A stretch of 64,000 bases of DNA from positions 682,001 to 746,000 of the forward strand of contig CAVTJR010000001.1 of NCBI GenBank assembly GCA_963735115.1. Reading direction: 5' to 3'. The DNA is from JAKACA01 sp963735115. GTDB taxonomy: Bacteria; Actinomycetota; Acidimicrobiia; Acidimicrobiales; Bog-793. Positions within the stretch are counted from its first letter, which is position 1. The number at the start of each line of letters is the position of its first letter. Below the pieces are notes generated by a model. It worked only from the letters and a program-made list of their open reading frames with translations. It searched no databases and had not been told where the DNA came from. Shown here piece by piece: positions 26,900 to 35,505 of the stretch. The position numbers and the translations under genes were made by a program.

Positions 26900-27830
26900 G
26901 CCGGCGACGGCGGACCTCTTGGCGGCGGTCCGCCCGGGCGGGAAGCCCGTGCCCGAAGGGGGCGAGGCGGGTGGCGAACTCGGCGGCTCGGTCCTCCGGC
27001 TCTTTGCCCGCACCTTCGTCGAGAACCGGCTCGCCGTCGCCGGGACCACCCTCATCGTAATCATGGCGGGCTTCTGCTTCCTCGGCCCGGTCTTCTACCA
27101 CTCGGACACGCTCAACACACGCCTGCTCGACACCAACATGCCGCCTGGAAACGGCTGGCCGCTCGGCACGGACGACTCCGGGCGCGACATCCTCGGGCGC
27201 TTGATGCTCGGTGGCCAGAGCTCCCTCGAGGTCGGGCTCTCGGTCGCCCTCCTCGCATCTACGTTCGGGGCCGTCTGGGGGGCGATCGCCGGCTATGCCG
27301 GCGGGATCGTCGACGCCCTCATGATGCGATTCGTCGACGGCATGCTGGCGGTGCCTGGCCTTTTCTTCTTCCTCTTCCTCGCCAGCGTCATTCGCCCCAC
27401 GTTGCTCTTGATCATCTTCGTCCTCTCGATCTTCTCCTGGCTCGTGCCCGCCCGCCTCTCGCGCGGCGAGACGCTCTCGCTGCGCACCCGCGAGTACGTG
27501 CAGGCCGTCAAGGTGATGGGAGGGAGCCGGCGGCGCGTTGTCTTCCGCCACATCCTCCCAAACGCCATCGGGACCCTCATCGTGAACGCCACCTTCCAGG
27601 TGGCCGACGCCATCCTCGCCCTCGCGCTCCTCAGCTACCTCGGCTTCGGCCTGTCGCCACCGGCCGCCACGTGGGGCGGCATGCTCTCGGCCGGCATCAC
27701 TTACGTCTACGACGGCTACTGGTGGCAGGTGTACCCGGCCGGCATCCTCATCGTCCTAACGGTGGTGGCCTTCAACTTCATCGGCGACGCCCTGCGGGAC
27801 GCCTCCGAGGTGCGCCTGCAGCACCGCTGA
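26892..27830 (+). CDS. Peptide-type ABC transporter permease, DppC/OppC family (second copy)
   Basis: A 312-aa permease closely related to 4431-5420. PLGTDDSGRDILGRLMLGGQ follows the first membrane segment; LRTREYVQAVKVMGGS is the ATPase contact loop; the end is LRDASEVRLQHR. ATG 26,892 is preferred over an in-frame start at 26,865 because it reproduces the 8-bp overlap of the paralogous operon. No ATP-binding protein gene follows; the tRNA-Gly fragment and island begin 58 bp downstream. Confidence 0.9.
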   Translation: MTEPATADLLAAVRPGGKPVPEGGEAGGELGGSVLRLFARTFVENRLAVAGTTLIVIMAGFCFLGPVFYHSDTLNTRLLDTNMPPGNGWPLGTDDSGRDILGRLMLGGQSSLEVGLSVALLASTFGAVWGAIAGYAGGIVDALMMRFVDGMLAVPGLFFFLFLASVIRPTLLLIIFVLSIFSWLVPARLSRGETLSLRTREYVQAVKVMGGSRRRVVFRHILPNAIGTLIVNATFQVADAILALALLSYLGFGLSPPAATWGGMLSAGITYVYDGYWWQVYPAGILIVLTVVAFNFIGDALRDASEVRLQHR

Positions 27831-27888
27831 AGGACGGTGGCGACAGCGGCGACCCGCCGGCGTCCCGGCGTCTACTAGGAACATTGTC

Positions 27889-27936
27889 GGAGCGGGCGAC
27901 GGGAATCGAACCCGCGTTCTCAGCTTGGGAAGCTGA
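27889..27936 (-). other. Left attachment site (displaced tRNA-Gly 3' end)
   Basis: 48 bases match 46,361-46,408 except at two positions. The two differences form a compensated pair in the T stem (GCGGG/CCCGT here, GCGAG/CTCGT in the intact gene), so this copy came from a functional tRNA. It spans from the acceptor 3' strand through the whole anticodon stem-loop and stops there. It is the expected displaced chromosomal 3' end after integration. Confidence 0.8.
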
Positions 27937-28206
27937 CGGAGGCAGTCTATCGTGAACGGTAATGGCGCATCGTGGCTGTTGGGCCGGGGTGTGCGGCCGG
28001 CGGTGAACTGAGCCGTTTGGCGGCGTCCGCGCGATGAGCGCGCGATGGTCGTCGTCCCGACCACGAGGCCGACTCCTTGGTGCGGACCGGCACGGCAGGC
28101 CAGCTGCGGGAAGTGCCAGCCTCTGGGACCCTGTCACACCCCGTCCGTATCATGACCTGGACACACGGCGGCGTGCCCACCACGCCCAGCACCGCAGGAG
28201 CCATAC

Positions 28207-28602
28207 ATGGGAACCACGACGAAGACCCCGGTCTTCATCAGCTTCGACTACGACCACGACGCCACCTTGAAGGAGTTCCTGGTCGGACAGTCGAAGCTGG
28301 ACGACTCGCCGTTTAGCATCATCGACCACTCCATCAAGGTGGCGTCACCCGAGTGGAAGGAGAAGGCGCGTACGGCGATCCGGCGGTCCGACCAGGTGAT
28401 CGTCATCTGCGGGGAACACACCGACACCGCCACGGGCGTGAACGCAGAGATCGGGATCGCCCGCGGAGAGTCGACGCCGTACTTCCTGCTCGCCGGGTAC
28501 AAGGACGGCAACAACAAGAAGCCGACGGCGGCGCTGGACGGCGACAAGCTGTACAAGTGGACGTGGGACAACTTGAAGAGCCTCATCGGAGGCGCTCGTT
28601 GA
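28207..28602 (+). CDS. TIR-like protein 1 (ThsB / MTH538, DUF1863 type)
   Basis: A 131-aa single-domain protein beginning with the family signature PVFISFDYDHD. DHSIKVASPEWKEKARTAI follows, then the hydrophobic strand DQVIVICGEHT and GVNAEIGIAR, whose Glu matches the catalytic glutamate position of TIR NAD hydrolases. In Thoeris defence, ThsB proteins of this family sense phage and make a cyclic ADP-ribose signal that activates an effector. First gene of a four-gene operon with a second TIR-like protein 24 bp downstream. No ThsA (SIR2-SLOG) gene is present. Confidence 0.75.
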   Translation: MGTTTKTPVFISFDYDHDATLKEFLVGQSKLDDSPFSIIDHSIKVASPEWKEKARTAIRRSDQVIVICGEHTDTATGVNAEIGIARGESTPYFLLAGYKDGNNKKPTAALDGDKLYKWTWDNLKSLIGGAR

Positions 28603-28626
28603 TGCGCGGCCGGAGCTGATTCCACG

Positions 28627-29025
28627 GTGCCAGTGAAGAAGGGGTGCCGAGCGTTCGTCAGCTTCGATTACGACCACGACAGCGATCTGAAGACGCTGCT
28701 CATCGGACAAGGTCGGAACGGTAAGACGCCGTTTACGATCGCTGATTGGTCAATCAAGGTGGCCTCGCGTGGGTGGCGCGACGAGGCTCGCAAGAGAATC
28801 GGCACGGTCGACCTTGTGGTCGTGATCTGCGGTCTTCATACTCACGAGGCGGTCGGCGTTGCAAAGGAAGTTGCAATCGCCCGACAGCTGGAGACACCGT
28901 TCTTCCTCCTCCGGGGACGGAAGAACGGATTCGTTCGGCGACCGTGGGGAACCTCGTTCCTGTGGGACCCGCTCTACGACTGGAGCTGGGAGAACCTTCG
29001 CAAGATGACGGCGAAGGTGCGGTAG
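28627..29025 (+). CDS. TIR-like protein 2 (ThsB / MTH538, DUF1863 type)
   Basis: A 132-aa paralog of the preceding protein: AFVSFDYDHDSDLKTLLIG, DWSIKVASRGWRDEARKRI, the strand LVVVICGLHTHEAVGV and KEVAIARQLE with the candidate catalytic Glu. Pairwise similarity to TIR 1 is moderate, so the duplication is not recent. It starts at GTG 28,627; the next gene starts 3 bp after its stop. Paired TIR sensors may recognise different triggers or form a heteromer; both ideas are inference. Confidence 0.75.
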   Translation: MPVKKGCRAFVSFDYDHDSDLKTLLIGQGRNGKTPFTIADWSIKVASRGWRDEARKRIGTVDLVVVICGLHTHEAVGVAKEVAIARQLETPFFLLRGRKNGFVRRPWGTSFLWDPLYDWSWENLRKMTAKVR

Positions 29026-29028
29026 ACC

Positions 29029-29565
29029 GTGCCAGATGACGAGACATCGACGATCCTGGAGCTGTACAAGACCGCAGTAGAAATGGCCGATCGTCACACG
29101 GCACGCCGGAACGGGGCCAACAGCTTCTTCGTGACGCTTAACACGGCGCTCGCCGCCGTGATCGGCATTGTCAGCGCCGCGCGGAAGCCGCCGCCGCACG
29201 GGAACCTTCCTTCCTTCGACGCGTTCGGCCTCGCTGTGACGGCTGTCGCCGGCATCATCTTCTCGGTCGTGTGGTGGCTTCTGCTCAGGTACTACAGACG
29301 GCTGAGCAAGGCGAAGTGGGACGTCATCAACAAGCTGGAGGAGCTGCTGCCAGCTCACCCATTCACGGACGAGTGGAAGGGCATGTACCCGGACGAGACG
29401 CTGGCAGTCGCGGAGCAAGGTAGCCCCGAGCAGAAGCGGGGGAACCGGGCGGGCCGGTGGTGGCGGCACACGAGACACCGCGAGGCGACGGCCGTCGAAC
29501 AGATCGTGCCGTTTGTCTTCGTTGTCGTCTACCTCGTCCTCTTGACCCGAGTTGTCGTTCAGTGA
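29029..29565 (+). CDS. Three-helix membrane protein, putative effector (SLATT/RipA-like)
   Basis: A 178-aa protein. A charged N-terminal helix (LELYKTAVEMADRHTARRNG) leads into two close membrane segments (about residues 28-48 and 62-85), then an amphipathic region, and a final membrane segment at about 158-177. This layout, with DRHTARRNGANSFFVTLNT just before the first helix, resembles the SLATT and RipA-like membrane proteins that often act as pore-forming effectors in nucleotide-signal defence systems. GTG 29,029 is the start. It lies 3 bp after TIR 2 and overlaps the next gene by 4 bp. The family assignment is from pattern memory, not a search. Confidence 0.6.
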   Translation: MPDDETSTILELYKTAVEMADRHTARRNGANSFFVTLNTALAAVIGIVSAARKPPPHGNLPSFDAFGLAVTAVAGIIFSVVWWLLLRYYRRLSKAKWDVINKLEELLPAHPFTDEWKGMYPDETLAVAEQGSPEQKRGNRAGRWWRHTRHREATAVEQIVPFVFVVVYLVLLTRVVVQ

Positions 29566-29867
29566 CGTACTTGGACGTCCTCGCCGGTGAGATTCAACGA
29601 GCGGTTCCTCGCGATGCACTGCCGCCGGACGACACGACGGACCTGTTCCGCCTCTACGCCGTGTTGCTCTTGAGCAAGGGAGCCGCCGTATCTCGTCAAG
29701 ACGTGCATAACGCCTGGGTCGCGTGGATGCTGTCCCGGGGCGAAGAACATGCTTCCCTTGTCCCCTTCTCGGAGCTTGATGCTCAGACCCAGGCGGAGGA
29801 CTCGCCATTCGTCGCCGCGATCCGCTCCGTCGCCGCGCGCATGCTGCGCGGCGAGCTTGATGGCTGA
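29562..29867 (+). CDS. Small conserved protein at the end of the TIR operon
   Basis: A 101-aa soluble protein beginning MTYLDVLAGEIQRAVPRDAL, with a central helix FRLYAVLLLSKGAAVSRQDV, then HNAWVAWMLSRG and the ending SPFVAAIRSVAARML. It resembles a family of short actinobacterial proteins that I believe is catalogued as a domain of unknown function (perhaps DUF7701), but I cannot confirm the number. Its GTG start overlaps the stop of the membrane protein (GTGA), so it is translated with it. Its mostly helical content suggests a regulator or immunity/adaptor partner. Confidence 0.6.
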   Translation: MTYLDVLAGEIQRAVPRDALPPDDTTDLFRLYAVLLLSKGAAVSRQDVHNAWVAWMLSRGEEHASLVPFSELDAQTQAEDSPFVAAIRSVAARMLRGELDG

Positions 29868-29974
29868 GCTGACCTGACTGACTGACTGAGCTGAGCTGAG
29901 CGGCCGTGGGGCGACAGGCAGCTGACCTCGCCAGGACGCGCGCGACAGCGTCCGGTCAGACGCGCCGTCGCGCT

Positions 29975-30435
29975 CTACTCGATGGGCAGAGTCCCCTGGC
30001 CGTACGCCTCTGGTTCCTGTACCTGGACACCGTCAACCGTCTGGCCGATCGGAAAGTCCTTTGTGTCCCAGGTCATAAACCGCGAAGCACGGCCTCTGAT
30101 GGCGGACGCGAGGCGCACCGCGTCGGCGCCACGGAGACCGTGCTGTCGGGAGAGGGTTCGGGCAAGGCGGACAGTCGGAAGCTCCACCTCGACCCAATGT
30201 AGGAAGCCCCGCTCAAAGAAGGTGTGGATCTTGGCGTCCACTTGTTCAGCTTCGTTCGTGCGAACCTCACCGTGCCCGCAGACTTCGGCATAGACGAGGG
30301 TGCTTGCCACGATGACGATCCGGTGCTGCTCGCCTGCCGTGAGGACTCTCGCGGGGTGTCGACGTGCCCCGCGTCCCCTCGAAGCCAAGCGAGGTAGACA
30401 TTGGAGTCGAGGTAGAAGCGCGGTGTCTCAGGCAC
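29975..30435 (-). pseudogene. PIN-domain (VapC-like) ribonuclease, one frameshift
   Basis: From GTG 30,435 the frame gives PRFYLDSNVYLAWLRGDAGH, the first PIN motif with catalytic Asp. After a one-base shift near 30,350 it continues VLTAGEQHRIVIVASTLVYAEV, GLRGADAVRLASAI and RFMTWDTKDF, which supply the other acidic residues. An intact protein would be about 153 aa. Its start overlaps the stop of the partner gene upstream by 8 bp. As read, the toxin would be truncated; a sequence error is possible. Confidence 0.7.
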
Positions 30436-31210
30436 CACGCATCCACTGCTGGTACTCGACCGAGTCCTTGCCGCCCGTGACCCAAGGGGCTGCACCGGTC
30501 AACTCCGCGACCGTTCGGAACGTCGCCGAGGTCTTCGACCTGTTCCAGCGACTCAGCCTTCACCGCAGCGATCTGGCCGAATCGATTCCTCGTGATGGCT
30601 CCCGTTGCTCTCACCGGAGAGCCCAGGTATGCCCTCACTGTCTCTAGGAGCTCGGCAGGGTACGTGCAGCGCACGGCGTGTCGCTCTTCCGGGTCGTACA
30701 GGCTGACGGTGCGTCCCTTGCGGAGGTTGACCACATCGAGGACCCCTGCGACCGACCCCATCGCCTCGTCCGTGCCCTGGAATGCCTCGGAGGCATGCTG
30801 TACGACGACGGGCGTCACGCGAGCCTCGGATTGCGCACCGTCGTCGGCCACTGCCGACAGGCCGAGACCGGTGACACCGGGGTCAGCGAGGATGCGTCCG
30901 AGCTTCTGCACGTTCTCGATCGCCGCCTCGGAGAACCATTGAGGCAGCTCCGGTCGCTGCTCCAGCACGGTGAGCCCGCCGACGAGCCCAAGCGGCACCT
31001 CTTGCGCGATGTCGGCGGACGGCTCCAGCGCTAGGCCGATGCTCCCGTTCCACACCTCGTTCACGCGCCAGTGACGCGCGAGGCGTCGCCGCCACGGGAG
31101 GTCGGGTCCACCTCGCGCAGCACCTTCAGCGTGCGCTGGACCGCAGTCACCAACGTGTCTGCGGTGATGACGCCGCGCTCGCCGTAGATCTCCAGTCGCA
31201 CCTGGCTCAT
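30428..31210 (-). pseudogene. Partner gene of the PIN protein, about 260 aa, two frameshifts
   Basis: Begins MSQVRLEIYGERGVITADTL at ATG 31,210. A missing base near 31,066 joins SRVT to NEVWNGSIGLALEPSADIAQ, and a second shift near 30,525 leads to TVAELTGAAPWVTGGKDSVE and the end MRGA. A central part (RGTRGTVSLYDPEERHAV-like, then VRATGAITRNRFGQIAAVKA) suggests small beta-barrel modules. It overlaps the PIN gene, an operon layout typical of toxin-antitoxin pairs, but at about 260 aa it is far longer than usual VapB antitoxins. Family not recognised. Confidence 0.55.
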
Positions 31211-31309
31211 TGCGAAAACCTACCTTCGGGCTGTAACAGTGGCATCCACGAGGGACGACGGCGTGTCCGTCTCGCCGCAGTAGCGAGAGCAGTGCCAGCG
31301 TTCGGAGCC

Positions 31310-34304
31310 TCAGTCACTTTCATACGTCTCGTCCTTTCTGCGCGCCTGCCGGTAGACCCGTGTGGCGTACAGGTCCATCAGGACCTGCTGGAACTCCTCG
31401 TCGTCGAGGATCCGCTTGAAGATGGCCTCGTTCTCGTCCATGCGGGCGACGACGGTGTCGAGGAAGCGCTGGTCGAAGACGAGCCGGAAGTTCTCCAGCG
31501 TGTTGCTCCGGGCCTGGGCGACGACTTCGGGGTCGGCCACCCAGGTCTCCTCGAACTGGTCGAAGAGCAGCTGGTCCCGCTCGTTGAGGTTCAGCCCGAA
31601 GCGCTCGTTGAGCTCGTCGACGATCTCGGAGAGCGGCTCCAGCTGCGGCTCATGCTGCTTGCCCCGACCCTCGCCGAAGATGCGTCTTGACCTCGCCGTC
31701 ATCGGCGTCGAGGCAGAGCGACCCCTCGAAGGTCATCTCGGCTTCGAGGTGGGTGAGCTCCACCTCGGACCCAGGTCCAGGCGCTCGACGCTGGTCAGCG
31801 TCCCGCAGCCGGGCGGCCAGGGCCCGGCAGTAGATGTAGTCGCGCTCCAGCTTGGTGTCGCCGAAGGCGACGATCTGGGAGAGGAACGAGTAGGTCCGCA
31901 CGAACTTGTCGAGGGCGTCCTTGAAGCCGAGGCGGTCCTCCTCGTCGAGGCCGGAACCGCTCGACCGCCGGGTCGAGGGCGGCGTAGACCCGGCCGTGGT
32001 CCTTCGTCCGTCGCGGTCAGCAGCAGCGCGACCGCGGCCTCGATCTCGTCGGCTCGCAGCACGTCGTAGTCGTCCAGCCGGCGCCGGGTGTCGAAGAGCA
32101 GGTTGGGGTCGGTCGGCGGCGCGACGGTCCGGCCGTAGTAGGGCTCGAAGGCCTTGACGATGTCCTCGGTCTCGTTGCGGAAGTCGAGGACGAAGGTGTC
32201 CGCCTTCGGGGTGGATGCGGTTCAGCCGGGAGAGGGTCTGGACGGCGTTGAGCCCGGTGAGGACCTTGTCCACGTACATGGTGTGCAGGAGCGGCTGGTC
32301 GAAGCCGGTCTGGAACTTCTCGGCCACGATCAGCACCTGGTAGTCGTCCGTGCCGAACCGCTCCGCGGTCTGCGACTCGGGGAAGCCGTTCATGCTCGGC
32401 TCGGTGTAGGTGAGCTCTGCTCGTCGATCACCCGCCCGAGAAGGCCACCAGCGCCGCCAGGTCGCGTGTAGCCCTTCTTGGCGATGTAGGCGTCGATCGC
32501 CTGCTTGTAGCGGACGGCGTGGAGACGGGAGGAGGTGACCACCATGGCCTTGGCCTTCCCGCCGATCTTGGCGGCGGTGTGGGCCCGGAAGTGCTCGACG
32601 ATGATCTCGGCCTTCTGGGCCAGGTTGGAGGGGTGCAGGGAGACGAACCGGGCGATGGCCCGGCGGGCCTTGGGCGCCTCGTAGGTCGGGGTCGTCGGCG
32701 ACGGCCTTCTCGATCCGCCAGTAGGTCTGGTAGGTCGTGTAGTTGGCCAGCACGTCGAGGATGAAGCCCTCCTCGATGGCCTGGCGCATCGAGTAGAGGT
32801 GGAACGGCTCGAACTTGCCGGCTGTCCGGGTTGCAAGGTCCCGAACATCTCCAGGGTCCGGGCCTTCGGGGTGGCGGTGAAGGCGAAGAACGAGAGGTTC
32901 GCCTGCCTGCCCCGGGCGCCGACCGCCTTGGCGAGGGCCTCCTCGACCGGGTCGACTGGCCTCGGCGATGAAGCCGGCGTCTTCGGCCTCGGCCGCGGTC
33001 AGCTCCTGCTCCTCGGTCGCTCCGAGCGCCAGGCGCAGGTCCTTGGCCGCCTCGCCGGTCTGGGAGGAGTGGGCCTCGTCGACGATGACGGCGTAGCGGC
33101 GGGTGGGGAGCTGCGCCGATCTTGTCGAGGACGAAGGGGAACTTCTGCAGGGTGGTGATGATGATCCGGGCCTGCTCGCCGGCCAGGGCCTCGGCGAGCT
33201 GGGCCGAGTCCTTGTCGATCTTCACGACCACGCCCCGGACGTGCTCGAACTGGTAGATGGTCTCTTGGAGCTGGCGGTCGAGGACCACCCGGTCGGTGAT
33301 CACGATCACCTTGTCGAAGACCTTCTCGTCGTGGGCGTCGTGGAGCGTCGACAGCCGGTGGGCGGTCCAGGCGATCGTGTTGGACTTGCCCGAGCCGGCC
33401 GAGTGCTGGACCAGGTAGCTCTGCCCGGCGCCGTGGTCTCGGCGTCGGCCTCGAGCGCGAGCACGGCGTCCCACTGGTGGAAGCGAGGGAAGATCACGAC
33501 TCGGCGGCCTTCGGGCGCCGCCGGACCCTGCGCCGGCCGCTCGACGTGGATGAACCGGGCCAGGATGTCCATCCAGGCGTCCCGCGCCCAGACCCGCTCC
33601 CACAGGTAGGCGGTGCGGTGCCCGGCGGGGTTCGGCGGGTTGCCCGCGCCCCCGTCGTGGCCGAGGTTGAACGGGAGGAACTGGGTCGCCTGGCCGGCGA
33701 GCTTGGTCGTCATGGCCACTCGGTCGGGGTCCACGGCGAAGTGGACGAGCGCCCGGCGCGACAGGGTGACGTTCGCGGGTCGCGGTCGGTGCGGTACTGC
33801 TTGATGGCGTGCTCGACGTTCTGGTCCGGTGAGCGGGTTCTTCAGCTCGGCGGTGGCGGTGGGGATGCCCGTTGACGAGGAGCGCCAGGTCGAGCGTCTT
33901 GTGGGTTCGGGCTCGTAGGCGAGCTGGCGGGTGACGGTGACGCGGTTCGCCTGATAGAGCTGCTCGCAGCTCCGGGGTCAGCCCGTGTGCCGGCTTGAAG
34001 AAGGCCAGGCGGATCGTGACGCCGAGGTCGACGACCCCGTGCCGCAGCACGTCGACGCGTCCCCGGTTGTCGAGTTCGGAAGCGAGGCGCTTGGCGAAGC
34101 CGCGCTGGGCGTCGTCGGGTCGTTGCCGTAGCGGCCGAGGAGGGACTCCCAGTCCTTGGCCTGGGTGGCGCCGATGAAGGCGAAGAGCTCGGCCGTGTCC
34201 AAGCCCGAGACCGCGGTCGAAGTGCGCCGGGACGGACTTCAGGTACCCGCCTGCGAGAAGCGCAGCCTCGATGCGCTCCTCGAATCCGTCTCGTCAACCT
34301 TCAT
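31310..34304 (-). pseudogene. hsdR: Type I restriction enzyme R subunit (HsdR), many frameshifts
   Basis: About 998 codons from ATG 34,304. Fragments read in order across frames: RIEAALLAGGYLKSVPAHFD and DTAELFAFIGATQAKDWESL (N-terminus), TATAELKNPLTG (nuclease PD-ExK region), QHSAGSGKSNTIAW (Walker A), KVIVITDRVVLDRQLQ, IVDEAHSSQTGEAAKD (DEAH box), VAEKFQTGFDQPLLHTMYVD and the C-terminus VLMDLYATRVYRQARR. I count at least eight frame changes. Its ATG overlaps the hsdS stop (ATGA). If the sequence is right, restriction is inactive; if errors, it is an ordinary type I motor subunit that translocates and cuts unmodified DNA. Confidence 0.85.
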
Positions 34305-35505
34305 GCCGCGAGCCCTGGGATCGGGAGCTGACCGGTGACGGCGGCAGTGATGAGCGCCTGTCGACGCTCCGCCGCCAGGAGCGCCGATCGTTCGACTGAA
34401 ACCCGAAAGGGCCTCATCTTCCTGATGGCATCGCCGATTGAGCGCTGCTCCGAGACTCGACGAGGGGAACGGGAATGCGTCCAAAGAGATCCCAATTACG
34501 AAAATCGACCGCCCGCTCCCTCGTGCTGGATGCGAACAGACCGAGGTATCCGGACACGGCAAGGATTCTCAGCAAGCGGCCAAAGAAATCCGCGTCGCCG
34601 TCCAGTGTCGGCGTACAGACATGGTAAACGGGACTGCAGACTCCGCTAACCTCTGCAGTCCCGATTGCACCGGCGAATCCATCAAGGCCGTGGATAACTA
34701 CATCATTCGCATACACTCCTTGCACCTGAGAGCCGTCGGTCCATGACTCTGTGTAACCTTCTGCACGGCGCTGTGAACGGGCTGTCACCTGTCCATCACG
34801 AAAGGCGGTCACCATTTCATAGGCGACCCCATCAGCTCCGCGGAACATCTTGCGCAATTGCCTTTTTATCGCCTGTGTCGGCCTCCCGCTCTCCGTCTGA
34901 ACCAGAGCGCTGTCCCCGATGTGCATCCGCACTCTGGCGTCGATTCGTTCTTCCATCGACAGGACAAGGCGGTGCTTGGCGCGAATCAGAGAGTCGATTT
35001 GATCCACTTGCCCGTCGAGGTAGTCGGCAATCGCGCGCTGAGTGTTTAGGTCGTACTGGGGAATACGGACTTCGGCATAGGCGTCCGCACGCAGACCGAA
35101 TCGCGTAACGCCCGTTGCTGATGCTGTGAACTGCTGGCGCGTGACCTGGGATGCGATCGCCCAAAAGAGGAATCTGCTATCGATTCCTGGCCGCGCTCTC
35201 AAGATTGCGAGGTGATAACCGCACAGAACCTCGGGAAGCTCTGACGTCACCAGCGCCGGCACGGCGATGTCCTCGGGTGTCTCGGAATCCTTAGTTAGGA
35301 GCACATCATCGCCGCGCAGTTGGAATGCTCTCACTTGCTCCGGAGTGGCTGTAGCTTCCATGAAATCAAGAGCAGTCGTGATACGGTAGTTGTGATAGAC
35401 GTCTGTGTAGTTGCAGAGTCGGACGGGGAGTTCACCTTCCGCCGACTTCTTGTCGACGTTGCTAACGGTGACCTCGGCGGCGTTGTTCAGCCGGATGGTA
35501 TTCAT
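34301..35505 (-). pseudogene. hsdS: Type I restriction enzyme S subunit (HsdS), one frameshift near the end
   Basis: A specificity subunit of about 401 codons from ATG 35,505. It has two target-recognition halves, each followed by a conserved helix. The first half contains RLCNYTDVYHN and GDDVLLTKDSETP and ends in RAIADYLDGQVDQIDSLI. The second half contains AEGYTESWTDGSQVQGVYA. The frame shifts once near 34,440, after which RSIGDAIRKMRPFRVSVERS and ALITAAVTGQLPIPGLAA complete the protein. The second conserved helix lies at this shift. It sets the DNA sequence recognised by the complex. The start overlaps the hsdM stop (ATGA). Confidence 0.85.

Noticed and set aside
27889..27936. Possible second tRNA-Gly gene
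   Set aside because: The similarity stops after the anticodon stem-loop, so no cloverleaf can form. It is interpreted as the attachment site.
28207..29867. Classical Thoeris system
   Set aside because: The ThsB-like TIR proteins fit, but no ThsA-type SIR2-SLOG or macro-domain effector is present; the label would overstate the evidence.
29866..29903. Short CTGA/GCTGA repeat after the TIR operon
   Set aside because: Only about 38 bases of simple repeat with no spacer structure; not a CRISPR array and no clear function.
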